Shown: one piece after another, positions 1 through 12,535 of the stretch
Layout: every line of letters starts with the position of its first letter
Position numbering within the stretch: the stretch's first letter is position 1
DNA from: Sesamum alatum
Taxonomy: Eukaryota; Streptophyta; Magnoliopsida; Lamiales; Pedaliaceae
Reading direction: 5' to 3'
Length of the DNA: 64,000 nucleotides
NCBI GenBank assembly: GCA_034509735.1
Contig: JACGWO010000006.1
Coordinates: 10,493,001-10,557,000, forward strand
Notes under the pieces: model-generated
What the model was told of the DNA's origin: nothing
The model's database searches: none
Seen by the model: only the letters and a program-made list of their open reading frames with translations
Made by a program: the position numbers and the translations under genes

Positions 1-355
1 ATTGATGCATAGATGATAATCATTTAAATAGATAAACTGATTATGGTCATAGGTACGACCTAACGGCCTCCCTTTCCTTACCTTTTTGTTAGCTAAGGAA
101 CATATGTTGGCTAATTGCCTAATTAATGAACAAGCCTGGGAACGTCCACAAGATTTAATTCACCAACAACCTTTCAATTTCTTAATGTTGTTGGTGAATT
201 AGATCTTGTGGAAATTCACAGGGTTATTCATTAGTTAGGGAATTAGTCAACTGACATTTCTTGGTTAACGAAAAGGTAAGAAAAGGTGAGGTGTTAGGTT
301 GTACCTATGACCATAACTACTTTATCTATTTAAATTATTATCATCTATGCATCAA
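1..355. mobile_element. Long foldback (hairpin) element
   Basis: The first half (about 1-172) is the reverse complement of the second half (about 184-355) with scattered mismatches and small indels. The outer ends read ATTGATGCATAGATGATAAT and its inverse, and the centre is CACCAACAAC, a short loop, then GTTGTTGGTG. There is no coding potential. It is a foldback or MITE-type element. Because it starts at base 1, the left arm may continue outside the window, and no target duplication can be scored. Confidence 0.85.
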
Positions 356-1542
356 TGATCAATAACGGAATCAAGCATAAACTTCACTTCAGCCATAAAG
401 CTCTCTCACTTATTAAATCTTCTTTAACTTCGTCTTTTATTTTATACTCAACTGAAATTCACTCCCTTTTATTTTATTTGAAGAAATTCACTTATTACCA
501 ATTTCTGTGGATCGACCCTACGCACCGCTTTATCAAAAGTATTTGTAGAAATTTATTTTTAGTGGTTTCAACAGCCATCAATAGGATTCATTGCATGGTT
601 GGTATCATGCTTTTCCAATTGACCAAAAATAGTACCATATATACGTTATTGTCTGCCTAGCTGGAAACCCTGTTACGTTATTCAAGAATGGCCACATGTG
701 CAACATGTGGTAGTTAACTCTGCACTTTTTGTAGCCAAATGACACGTGAGGTGCACATGTTGAACGTAGGGTTAGGTAAATGGTTCAAAGGAATTTAATG
801 CAGGAAAAAAAAAATCAACCCCTCACTCCCAAATTGATTTCCCCTTCTTTGAACCCTAACCCTAAGCAATATTATCCAAAATTAAGCAAAATATTTGACC
901 CGTTCTAGTTTAAAGAAAGCATCCAAGTGTTGTTCGACCTAGAAGGGAAATCGACCAAGAAAAATGCTATAGCCCAGGGACCTCCATGATTATGGCAAGA
1001 CGGACTATGGTACATCTTTTACAATTATTTGTACGATAAACTCTAGTCATATATATGTTTTATGTATCCTAGTAGTGTTTATGGACTACTAAAGATTTGA
1101 AGTAGTGTTAGGTTTGTACACAAAAAAGCTTCTGAAGGTGTTGATACCTATTTTTGACTATTTTATTTTGTTGGAGCTCTGTTATTTGTAGTAATGGAAT
1201 AAAGAATGTGCACATTATACATCATCCTTTTTGCTAAAAATGATATATTACAGTTTTGGGTTTGTTTGTCATTATTGTTTGTTGATCTTCTTTTATTATT
1301 ACGTTTGAATAAGTCCAGGTGAAACACATATAATTTGCCACATTTAGAATTTATCATAGTGGCGGTTTTGTTCACACTCCGAATGCACAATATAGGGGGC
1401 ACAATTAGCATATTTGATTTTTTTTTTTTAATCTTGACACTGTGTCCTTTAGAATTGTTGACAAATTTTCTAAAGAATTGCGATATATAGGGGTTAAGAG
1501 ATACTACAAAATTGACATGTTCAAATAAAATTTAGGCTACTG
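356..1542. other. Intergenic, no gene recognised
   Basis: AT-rich sequence without a supported gene. Short open frames at 355-660 (+) and 1163-1411 (-) have no recognisable domain. CACATGTG-type E-box palindromes recur around 690-760, but no promoter function can be assigned. Confidence 0.5.
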
Positions 1543-3655
1543 TTGTACGGACCTAATTTGTTTCAGTTATTTGATGGGCATGAAAGAGGTGTTTCATTAT
1601 TTTTAGACTATGCATTTTGTTTATCAAAACCACAAAATAAAGGAAATGATGGGTTGGGTTTGAATAAAACTGATCGGGGAAAGGGTGTGATGGAAGAGGA
1701 TAATGAAATGTTGCGCTTCAATCTGATAAGGGAAAGGGGAAATTTGTAATGATTGAAAGGGTTGATACAGATTTAAACCAAACCATCGAAGAAGATACAG
1801 ATTGTTTAGATAGTGTGTACACTATGGAAATTGATGATGATGCTGATAGTGATGATAATATGTTTGATGAAAACATGACAATGATGTGGAATATGGAGGA
1901 CCTAATGCAAAAAATGTAAATAAAATGAACACAATATCATCATATTCTTTAGGTGAAACACAGTCTGTATCGATAACTTTGATTCAGAGGTAGGGTTAGA
2001 TAAGGATAACATGGAGTCAACTTACCCTATTTGCAACCATAATAACTCATTGGATCATACCTTTGAGATTGTCATGATTTTCAGTACTAAAAAGTGGTTT
2101 AGGGAAGCTATTCATTCTTATGCATTCATAACAAAAAGGAGTTTGAAAATAACAAGTAACGTTAAAAGAAGAATGTATGCTAAGTGTGTGCAAGCGGGTT
2201 GTGAGTGGCACACTAATGCTTCAAAGATAGAGAATGAAGCATCTTTCATATTAGGGAGTTCAAGAAGAATCATCAATATGGGAGGTCTTATCATATAAAA
2301 AATGGAGAATGTAGGTGGTTGTCAAACAAGTGCACTAATACTTCTAGGGATAACCCTAAGAAAAATGTGAAATGGTTTAGGAATGAGGCTATAAAGGAGA
2401 TTGGGTGTCATGTGTCCCCATTTTATGCTTACTGGGCAAGCAAAAGAGCTTTAAAAGAAATTAAAGGGGATTTTGGTGATAAGTATGCTAGGCTATGGGA
2501 TTATGCACATGCTTTGAGAATGAAGAATCCTGGTTCTACAACTTATGCAGTGGTGGGTTCAAAATCCAAGCAATCATGGGAGTGGTTTCTTATGCTATTA
2601 AAAGAGGATTTAATGATTAAGAAAGATGATGTTTTTACCTTTATATCAAACAAACAAAAAGGTCTTCCACCTACCTTTGGGACCATTCCTAGGAGCTAAC
2701 AAGATATTTTGTGTTAGAACTTAGACACTTACTTGGGAATTCAAAGATTGTTATGTTTAAGGGGTTAGCTTTTAAGAGAGCTCCCTGTGCTACAACCAAT
2801 TGCAGTCCGTGAGTTTGACAGGGCTATGCAAGAGTTGGTTAGATGGATGTCAAATGCTTAGAGTGTTAAGTGACAAACTTATAGCTCAATTGTCAAGGTC
2901 ACACTTTAACACTTGTCGAAAGTTTGATATTTTGTTGATATCTGGTGTGGATCTTTTAATAGCAACCTACTAGAAGCAAGGGAGAATCCAATCTTGATCA
3001 TCTTAGAGTGGATAAGAGAATTTTTTATAACTAAGATGAAAAAAAAAAAAAAATACAAACAGGGTTGCAAAGAAAATTGGGGGTAGGGGGTGGGGGGGTA
3101 TGCCCTAAAATCTAGAAGATTATAAAGAAGAGTATTGACAAGTCATCAAATTGTATTCCAATCAAGACTAATGGTTGGATTTATAAAATTTTCTATTATG
3201 CTCAGCCCACGTAGTGGACATGAATACATGACATGTTAGTGTAGGTAATAGGAGTTATGTGGCATTCTATGCAGAGCTATACTAGAATATATGAGCCATG
3301 TAGGATGTCTATGGTGGAAGTTCTTTCTGGGATAAGACGAGCAACATTCCACCATTGCCACCTGACTTTGGAAGAAAAGCCACATGCCTAAAAGATCAAG
3401 GAGGTCATCTATTGGTGAATAAACAAAAAACAAAAAGAAAGGACCCAAACAAACAAAAAAAAAAAGGAGAGTTGAAAATGAAGAGACAACAATGGGTTGT
3501 TTGCAAGTTCTATGGAGAAACATGTCATAATAGAAGAGGGTGCACTTGGAGGAAATTTACGGGGAGTTTCCGCCTGAAGAAGACAATATTCCTCAGTCAC
3601 CACCTGCAACAAACTTACTTGAAGGGGTTACTCAGCCAGATGACTTGACGTAGCT
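1543..3655 (+). pseudogene. Mutator-like (MULE) transposase remnant
   Basis: Broken coding sequence of a plant MuDR-type transposase, in several frames. An acidic N-terminal stretch lies at 1749-1919. The MULE DNA-binding domain follows at 2011-2298 (KWFREAIHSYAF, then the paired Cys of KCVQAGCEWH). The helix-rich middle and part of the catalytic core lie at 2319-2699 (SWEWFL then FISNKQKGL). A degenerate CCHC knuckle lies near 3500-3535 (VCKFYGETCHNRRGC; one Cys is Tyr and the His position has shifted). The core jumps from the NPGSTTY linker to YAVV..SWEWFL, so the block that normally carries the first catalytic Asp is deleted. The second Asp motif SDRQKGL reads SNKQKGL. More stops follow 2700. 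No terminal inverted repeats were found, so element limits are unknown. It is inactive. Confidence 0.8.
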
Positions 3656-5059
3656 AATAAATGTGCCTCCACTGTCATAGCTAATTTTGAATTGCACTGT
3701 TTTAATTTAAATATGTCGATTCTTTTCATACACTCATAAGCCTCAAGGGTCATGCCATCATCCTACCATATTCCATCACAAGAATTCTATTCAATGTAAC
3801 AATAAGGGTACCGGCACCCACGGTTCTCAATCCACATGCTTTTGTGTGCAACCCCACCTATACCCACTGTGAAGCCACCTGCATCATTAATTAAAGATAG
3901 AGTCAAGTTTGTCAAAGTATCAGAATTACTTGGAGTAGTCCCATCATTTTCAAAAGATAAAAACCAAAATAAGGGCAGGAAGAAAGCTACTTAAAGTTGA
4001 CTATTGTTGACGTCTATAGTTGATGATTTTTTGGTGATTGGATGTAACTTCCACACCTTACACAATCTACTGTAGTGCAAATACATTGCATGCTTTTGTT
4101 TTTTGATGTATTAATGAACAAACTTATACCTTTTGTCAATGAATTATTTGTTTGTCTTTGCATCAAATTCAAGTTCTTTCATTCAATTTAATCCTTTTTG
4201 TTACAAATTCAATCATTTAATTATATAAAGCCCCCTATATCACCTTTATTTCATATAAAATAATACATGACATTTAGATTAAAACCTTCACATTACATTC
4301 CACAACTTGGCATGAAAAGTCGTTACATAATAACTTATCATATAGCAAGAAACATACACATAGAAGTAGAAAAAAAAAAAGTGAAGAGCTCGAAGGCTCA
4401 AAAAAGAGATAATGACCACAAAACAGGAAAAAAAACCCATGCTATCGCAATGTTACATATATTTTTTCTTAAAAATATTAACTTCAACATAACAGGAAGC
4501 CATGATAATATCAGTAAAGCCATCGGAATATTTTTTCTTCTTCTCAATACTATTATCTCATCCTTCATTTTGTTGAAAATTGCAACTCAACAATTTCATC
4601 CTCCATTTTGCTGGTTCGTCAAAGCAATCTAAGTATAACAAATCTTGTTCTTACACACATTTATCTACCTTCCCACTCAAAGAACCCACATCCGTCATCA
4701 CTATACTGTTCGAAATGGAGCAATATAAAATTTTCTGTAGAATTTAAATAATAAATAATTATTTTTAAATATTACATTAGCATAGTATTCTGGTAAGTAT
4801 AACCTATGATACATGATTTATAGGATTTGTTCTTTTTTTTTAATAGATAACAGTAGAGCTCAAAAAAATAAATAAATAAAAAAGAGCACAAAAATATGAA
4901 GGGGTCTAAGTGAAAGATGATGACTATCAAAGGGCTAAATTTGAATTATGTAAAAGTTAGGATTCCGAAGATCGAATAACTCGGAAACATAAAACCTGAA
5001 AAATCTCTTAAACCCTACACGCAGGAACACACTAAACAAACACAAAACTGCAAACAAAC
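3656..5059. other. Intergenic and upstream region of the NUFIP-like gene
   Basis: No gene recognised. The left part may still be MULE-derived. The last few hundred bases should hold the promoter and 5' leader of the gene starting at 5060, but no TATA box at a convincing distance could be picked. An open frame at 4267-4632 resembles nothing known. Confidence 0.4.
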
Positions 5060-8000
5060 ATGCTTCCTCACTTCAATTCTCATCTTCGTAACCCTAATAA
5101 TCAACTCCAAATCAATGGAGCCAACGCTTCAGCACCACCTCAGGTATGTGTGTGTGTGTGTGTGTGGTATTGGTATATGTATATTCCCGCATGTTTTTAG
5201 TGTCTCGCAAGATGTTCTCTTTGCTAGTTTCCACATCATGTTAGTTGTTATGTCTCGCAAGACTTTCCCTTTGCTAATTTTCACGTTTTTGCTAACAATC
5301 AATCAGGTTATGGGGAACCCAGGTAATTTTGGCCCTAATCCTATTCAAGTTCGGCCTCAGTTTCAAGTGGGAATACTCAATAATCCTCAGCTAGTGATGC
5401 CAGCCTTTACTAACCCAAATCCCTATTTTGCTCCGCCCCAGTTTTTCCCCTATCCTCAAGGCTCTGTGCAGAACCTCAGTGCTAACAGTCTGCCCCAGCT
5501 TTTCACGCATAATTCTGTAAATCAGCCGCAGTTCTTGCCTAATGGGCAAGTGAATGTGCCAAGTCTAGTGCAAAATGTTAACCAGCTTTTGCAAATGCAA
5601 ATGCCGAATTATTGCCCTCAAAGTTCGGGGCTTTTTCCGAATGCACTGTTGGGTGTGTCAAATGGCAACGGGGTTATGCAACAATCGGTAGATGGCAATG
5701 GTTTAAAGCATATAAACCATAATGCTGCTGTAACTAAGGATTTTGGTTCCCCTCAAGCGCAAAGAAATCAGAATGTCTTTTCTCCTGGTTCTGCAAAATT
5801 ACAGGTTGCTTTTTAAAGTGGTCTTCTCTGAAATATCATTTTTATAAACTTTATGAATGTGTGACTGATAAACTTTTTACTAGAATGACTTTTGTGTTTC
5901 TTACTTGTTATAGTTGAACAGTATCATGTCTATTTTCAAGTTCACAATTCTACTAAGTATCATATGATGCCCGAACACAAATATGTAATTCAGCTTCCTG
6001 GTTACTCAAAGGACCAAACACTTAAACAGGGCTTGAAGCATATGCTATCAATCTTGTCTGTGGGTTACACTGTTGTGGTACAACATAGCTTATATAGGTG
6101 TGGGATAAAAACCATAATTGAGCAATTTGGTTATGGGAACTTGAGATACATAATGATAGATGGTGGCATAATGGATGTAGTGCTTACTATCTGGGAAGGT
6201 CTTTAGAATTCCAGTAGCAAGATTCCAACTGCTCTGTTCGAAGCAAATAGAATTATAGAAGAACCATCGCCGCTTGACTTGGGGGACTGCATTCATTGTT
6301 TTCCAAAGAAAAAGTCTAATGAAACTTTTCACATATTTCTTTATTACTTTATTGAAATGTGGCAAAAGGGATACAAGATGAGAACACAATCCTATTTAAC
6401 ACCATTCTTGCTGCTGATATGAAATCTATCCTTTCATGAAACTTGGTATGATGAGATGGGATTGGAATGGCATTGGCATTTCTAATCACATTTCCAATCT
6501 CGTGCTTCATATGGCATCCTGGGGACTCCTATTATTAAGGATTTCTTATTTTAAAGAATATGATTTATCTCATACCTTCCCCAATAGGATCAGGGGCTGA
6601 TGCACAATAGCTTAATGTACAAATGGGTGTAATTAATTATATAAAGTTTGTTTGATGAAAATGCCATGCCTTAATTGTTGGACTTCCTTTTTCCCATTAT
6701 CTTGAATTGTACAATCACCAAAAGAAAAGGTATAAAAGAAAACTATGGAAAACCTTGATTATAGAAGTTGGAATGGCTGAAAAGTCATTTTTCTTCATAT
6801 TATAGTGGTAGGGGTGAAAATATGCTCTTTGTGATTTTTATGCTTAAATAATATCGACATATGAATGTAAAGTTACAGGGAGGTTGAATAGTCTCATTCA
6901 GACTATAGTGTGATGTGATTAGGGACTATTGTAAACATTGTAAATCACATATTTCTCTTTGAATGTAGTTAAATCACTTTACTGTTCTGCTTAATTGAAG
7001 GTCACATTTTTAAGTCTAGGGAGAAATTTTGTCTGTCTTTATCACTTTAAGCCTGTAACTTGTCCTACACTTTTCTGTTGGGACATACTTATGATAAATG
7101 TCTTCACCTCATCATCTGTCACTTGTGATTGATGATTGTCGCATAAGGATAATTGTGGTTTATAGATGATAAATAATTAGTCGGTCAGAGGCAGCTCTTG
7201 TGCACATGTCGAGCAAGCTTGTAAATAAAATATTTGGAAGCTAATTGTATTTGTGTTTAAATAGTAATCAGCAGGTGTTCATTCCTGAAACTTTTGGTGT
7301 TAAATTCTTTTCTATGCTTAATGAATGAACCGACTTATGCTGGTTGCGGATTTCTATTTGTTCTATTAAATTCAAGTGCATTACATGTTGCAGAATAATA
7401 ATGCAGGAGCCGCTACTGGAATGAACGACAGAAATAGTAGCTGGAGAAAATCTCATCACAAGAACTTTATTGGGAATCATAAACAAGACACATCACAGAG
7501 AGGGTATGCTTGCTTTCACTACTTCCTAAAGTAACTTCCTTTCTGTACTGTTGGAAATTTTGGATGAGTGGTTGTTCTTACTTTGCCTTTATTTAATTGC
7601 TGCAGATTTAATAAGAGGCAGTTCCATCAACGACAAAATGCACAAGGAAACTTCAAGTTTAATAATGAAAACCGAGGAAAAGGTAGGGCTTTTCTCCGTG
7701 TGTGAATGTCTTGATACTCAATGTATTAACTTAAAGTTAACAAAACAATGTGGGACTCCTCTTTACTTGTTTCTGGTGTGCATCATGTTCTTTTATTAAT
7801 AACAGATCAAGTTCATACTTTTATAAATTTATATTATAGTGACATGGCAAAACCAACTTTTGTGACCAACCTTTGACTTTGAGAAAAGCTCTTGATTGTA
7901 TTTGACAAATTTGTTTCAATTCCTCAGAACATGTATTGCCACTGGATAGAAGTGAAAATCATTATCACTTTGACGTGTAGAAGATATCTTTTGCAAGATA

Positions 8001-11000
8001 ACTTTGTGAGCCTATCTCCAATTTTCTCCTTTTAGTGCAAAATGCCCCTCACGAGTGTGCATGGTTTTTCTGTTTCTGTGTGAATGTTCTTATATGGGTC
8101 CCTAATAGCAATGATGATGAACTTTCTAGGTTCAGCAGCATTTAATAGTCTTCCACTGTAACAGTATGCTAGAAAAACTTTCTTCTGCTAGATGCCCGCA
8201 GAAGGAGCCATTTGAATCTGTTTTTCATGCATTTGCGATACTTTTGTGGGTAAATAACCTGCTGATGAGCCAAATCTTAGGTAATGAATATCTAGAATTA
8301 TTTAACAGTTAACACTACTTCTGAAGCTTATGCCAGAGGCGGCAACCATGGCTGTCTTCTTTTGCATAAACTTTATAGTCGTCTTTGATTTAATGGTATG
8401 TTGTTCTATATGAAATTTTGCGGGTGGTTGTTACTAGCTGCTCTATGCATTACCCGTATCTTAATGCCTTTCTGGTTTAGCTACTCACATCTTCTCGGAA
8501 GGTTCACATCTGTTGCAAATTTGCTTTGATGGGGTTCTGCATTTCCTAAGATTTTTCCTTCTCTCTTTATTCAGGGAACAAAAATAATGGAGTGAAGAAC
8601 TTTAACTATTCTAACTCCGAGCAAATTCAAGCGGGAAAAAAGAGGTAATTTTGATTAATTTCATATTTTTGGATGTTGTTGTGCAGGAAAGTATTAGGCA
8701 ACTATATCCTTCTCTTGTAATTATATGTTAGAAGGGAAAAATGCATATGAAGAGAGTTGTAGGGCTGGAGCTTCAACTGTAAAGAGTGTTCACGAATTCA
8801 TTGTACGGACAATTCAAAGAAATGCCCATTGCTGTGGGACTGTGATCTATGTTCTGTTTGAATTTCTTTTTTTGTCTTTTCCTTCTTGGAGTTTCATTGT
8901 CTCTAGATGTCTTTTCTTTTCGTTTCTTTTCTTAGTTCTTGGTAGACTGTATTGTGTTTGTGTCGTCACATTAGATTTTCTGATTTTGTGTTCTCCTTGC
9001 TTTTCCAATCAAGGTCTCTTGTATTAAACTACACAGAACAAGAAATTCAACAGTGGCGTGAAGAACGCAGGAAAAATTACCCATCAAATGCCAACATGGA
9101 GGTTTGGCCATTAGCAATCGCTGTCTGATGTTTTGAATTTTATCCGCAGGAGAACTATGTTATTAAATACTTCCTTTCCTGCAGAGGTTGAAACAGAATC
9201 CAACACAAAAAGATGTCACTGATACAGTCGCAAAGATACGGCGGCAGGTATATGTACTTTCAGTTACTAAACATCAATCGCGTGGCTACACCATTGAAGT
9301 AAACCACCATTTAATATATAGTTTCATTTCTGTCGCATGGGGAAATAAATGTCCCTATTTGTTTAGAAATTTTTGGATGACAGCTCTAGTTTAAATCGGA
9401 AGCCTAGGAACTATAGCTACTTTTCTATATTTTACCTGTTTGTCTCTTACCCATGCACCCCACAACAATTCAATGGCTTGTCATTACTACACTGCATCCA
9501 CTGAACATAAAAACAGCATTAGTTTAGTCACATTGTCATTTACTACAGACACTGGAAATAGTAAGTGCCGCAACTAGCAATCAGTATTCACTACTTATCC
9601 TGAAAGGAGAAGAGAACACAAACTGTGGTGTGACATTTGTTTCCTACCGCCGTCTGCAAAACCACACTCATCGTTTGAACTACAGTCAAACTGGTATACT
9701 GGATTTGGAAAGAATAGTAAAAAATACCAATCTAAGCCATTTCCATGACGAATCTCATAATGCCAGAATTACAACCACTGGCTCGCCTTAAACTGGGGAA
9801 CACCAAATCCACTTCATTTGTTGAAGCAATTTTCTAACAATCGCAGTTTTTCTTTTCTTCCGATAATTTTAATTCATAATCACCATTGTTCTGTCATTAA
9901 CTCTGAATTGTCTTTAGGATCTATCTTCCCTTGGTGGGGAAGATTCGGTTGACTAATTTTATGGTGGGTAAAGGATATATAATTGGTGGTGAAGGAGCTG
10001 CTGGCGGTGGTTGTGAATGATTTATGAGAGGGGTAGAGCAGGTGCTGGGGTTGATTTGAATGATTAGGTGAATTTGGTGCTCTATCTTATTCTGCATCAT
10101 GTTCCAAGACACATTTTTGTAGTATTTCAAGTCTATGTGCATGTTGCATGTTCTCAATTGCACTCACTAAGCTGTTTTCCCTTCCATATGACGTGTAAAA
10201 TGCCATTTGCCCTTGTCTTTTACTGGAGATCAGCTCAGTTTGTTTATAAGTAGCTGGCAATGAGTTGTTTTCATCCTTTTGGGATATGTTCATTTCCTAT
10301 GCAACTGACATGATAACTAATGAACTTGTCACAGCAACTCAAGGAGGTATTGGCAAAACAAGCTGAATTGGGTTGTGAAGTTGCAGAAATACCATTATGT
10401 TACTTATCAGATTCTGAGACACAGACAGATCGTAGGCAACAAGCTAGTAAGGTATTTGGTAAGAGGGAAAGATTTCCTAATAAGTTTGATAAGAAGGGCA
10501 AGTTCCATCAAAGTGACCAGTTCTCCAAGAAACAAAAGCCCGAAAACGATGATTCAGCAAACCTGCAGGAGCAAAGTGATCGGTTCACTAAGAAGCCGAG
10601 ATTGGCTAATGGCTGCATCACTAAACCGTGTACAGATAATAAGGAGCCATCTCTCTTGAAGAAACTGTTAAATTCTGATATCAAACGAGATAAGAAGCAT
10701 CTGTTGCAGGTTTTCAGGTTCATGGTGATGAATTCATTCTTCGAAAATGGGCCTGAGAAACCTCTGAAATTTCCCGTAGTTGTTGTCAAAGAATCAGGTG
10801 ACGTAAGTGAGCTTGTAGAAGAACCTCATGCGGTCAAAGGCGATACTCCTGATGCCCTTGCCTCAACCACTGCAGAAAACTCTCTGGTTACTACCAGCAA
10901 CTCTAACAATAGCAGCCATGGTGGAGTTGAAGCTCTAGATAAAAACTCTGCTAGTTGTAGCAGAATATATGTTGTTGCTGAAGATGAAGGTGCAAAACTG

Positions 11001-11027
11001 CAAGAAGTTGACAAAATCATGAACTGA
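5060..11027 (+). CDS. NUFIP: NUFIP-like protein (box C/D snoRNP assembly factor), 8 exons
   Basis: Coding exons read from splice sites: 5060-5143, 5307-5804, 7394-7503, 7606-7682, 8575-8644, 9014-9101, 9185-9247 and 10335-11027. All introns are GT..AG, and phases join to one 560-residue frame ending in TGA. The start at 5060 (MLPHFNSHLRN) is preferred because it splices in frame into VMGNPGNFGPNP. The ATG at 5115 is out of phase with the 5143/5307 splice. The N-terminal half is Asn/Pro/Gln-rich and probably disordered. Exon 6 carries the conserved NUFIP1 motif (YTEQEIQQWREERRKNYPS). The last exon is charged, then ends with the plant-conserved block LLNSDIKRDKKHLLQVFRF. NUFIP proteins bridge snoRNP core proteins to the R2TP/HSP90 machinery in the nucleus. 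No classical C2H2 finger is visible. Family call is confident; exact UTRs are not. Confidence 0.9.
5147..5166 (+). repeat. (GT)n microsatellite at the 5' splice site of NUFIP intron 1
   Basis: Exon 1 ends CACCTCAG and is followed directly by GTAT and about nine TG repeats, so several consecutive GT dinucleotides could act as donor. The first one keeps the frame with the acceptor at 5306. Confidence 0.85.
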
Positions 11028-11637
11028 TTGTTATCTTTTATGTGTAAGTCTAATACTTAGATCTGATGTATATATTACCTTATTATCTTGCTGTGACTAG
11101 AAAACTTTTTGCTGTATCATCTCCATTAATTAGAAATTCCTTTTTTCCTTTTGGCCAAGTCTCTTCATGAGTTTTTTATCTTTATTGTTCGTCCTACTTT
11201 AGTTCCTGGTATCTCAAATGCACCGTAACAGTCTCTTATCTTTTGAACAATCACTAAGGTTAACTTCTAAAAGTGAATTTTCTGGAGATTAATAATTAAT
11301 TGGTTTTTCTTAAGGTTCATAATCACATAACCAAAATCATTGTATTTGCGAAAAAATAAGATAAGAGAATATCATAACTAAAATGTTCGAAAATTGGGCT
11401 CTTAAATACTATTCTGATTGAAGTAATTTAAAATGTACTTATACTTTAAACTTCTATTACAAGTTGGAAATATTGAATGTTAAGGTAAGTCAAATATAAA
11501 TTAGACAAATTTTAGATGAATTTGTATGACAGTAGTCGAACTTTTAGAGATACTTATATAAATTTAGACTAACAATTCGCTTAAAATTTATTGAGTTATT
11601 AAAGTATTGATGTTGACGGCATCATAAAAAGGTTGAA
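11028..11637. other. NUFIP 3' untranslated and intergenic region
   Basis: AT-rich, with no gene seen. The NUFIP 3' UTR probably ends within the first few hundred bases, but no single polyadenylation signal stands out. Confidence 0.4.
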
Positions 11638-11795
11638 ATTACATGTAGGATAATAAGAAATATTAGTAAAGATATATGTAATTCTAAACGGTGTTTATGT
11701 AGTTAGATCAAATTTAATTACATGTAGGATAATAAGAAATTCTAGTGAAGATATATGTAATTTTAAACGGTGTTTATATATTCAGATCAAATTTT
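11638..11795. repeat. Tandem duplication, 79-bp period, two copies
   Basis: The block starting TTACATGTAGGATAATAAGA at 11639 recurs at 11718, and both copies run through AAACGGTGTTTAT to a GATCAAATTT end. A few substitutions separate the copies. Non-coding. Confidence 0.85.
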
Positions 11796-12328
11796 AGGAA
11801 AGGTGTATGTAACTATCCAATAGTTAATTGGTAATATTCAAGTTCTATTAAATTTTGATGTTAGCAAGCTTCATTATCCTCATTAACTATTGGGTCTATT
11901 TGTTAGATGATAAAAAATGAGAGATGTAGTAGCTGTAATTTTGTAAATTTGAGGAGTTTGTATGTAATTAGACCATACATCAAGGAAGGAAATTGCAATT
12001 ATCCCCAATAACTACAAAAGGAAATGACACAATCCCCTGAGTCTCAAGAGGCTAAGAATTGTTGGAACAATTTAATGCATAGAAGAGATGAGATTCAAAA
12101 AATTGGACAATCGTCGTACCTTCTTGGATTTTGCAAAAACACCATGAGTAGCTATAGACATCTTTTACACCTGAAGAACTTTGAATTTTCAATTGAGTTC
12201 AGTAAATGCAGAGAACAAAAGGAAAGGACAGCATTTTTGCAGCTGTATAGATTATGGGTAAACATCACTTTTGTCCTTCAATTGTGTTATTTATTCGAAT
12301 TTGGTACTTCACATTTCCGCCTCATCAG

Positions 12329-12330
<2 letters not shown>
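11796..12330. other. Intergenic, no gene recognised
   Basis: An open frame from 12024 runs into the LINE poly-T tract and shows no known domain. It stops being open only because of the homopolymer, so it is not supported as a gene. Confidence 0.4.

Positions 12331-12369
<39 letters not shown>
12331..12369 (-). repeat. LINE poly-A tail (poly-T on plus strand)
   Basis: An uninterrupted T run of about 39 bases marks the 3' end of the minus-strand LINE. Confidence 0.9.
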
Positions 12370-12372
<3 letters not shown>

Positions 12373-12535
12373 GAATTAGCGATGATAATATAAATGAAAG
12401 AAACAATTACACTGTCTGAGAATAAACAAAATGCAAGGAACAGAAATCAAACAAAAGCAGCAAGTATAAAAAAACACCTAAACACAAAATACTGAAGCAA
12501 CTAAAATAAAAAAAACAACAGCAAAAGAAACCAAA

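Noticed and set aside
5892..6206. 104-codon open frame in NUFIP intron 2
   Set aside because: No homology recognised, no splice pattern joining it to the gene frame; flanking exons already join in phase.
8262..8325. Possible box C/D snoRNA in a NUFIP intron (CTGATGA ... CTGA with short flanking pairs)
   Set aside because: The C box does not match RTGATGA, the terminal stem is only two or three bases and no guide region could be argued.
10508..11020. Minus-strand open frames opposite the last NUFIP exon
   Set aside because: Shadows of the real plus-strand coding sequence.
12024..12371. 115-codon open frame on the plus strand
   Set aside because: It reads into the LINE poly-T run and shows no domain.
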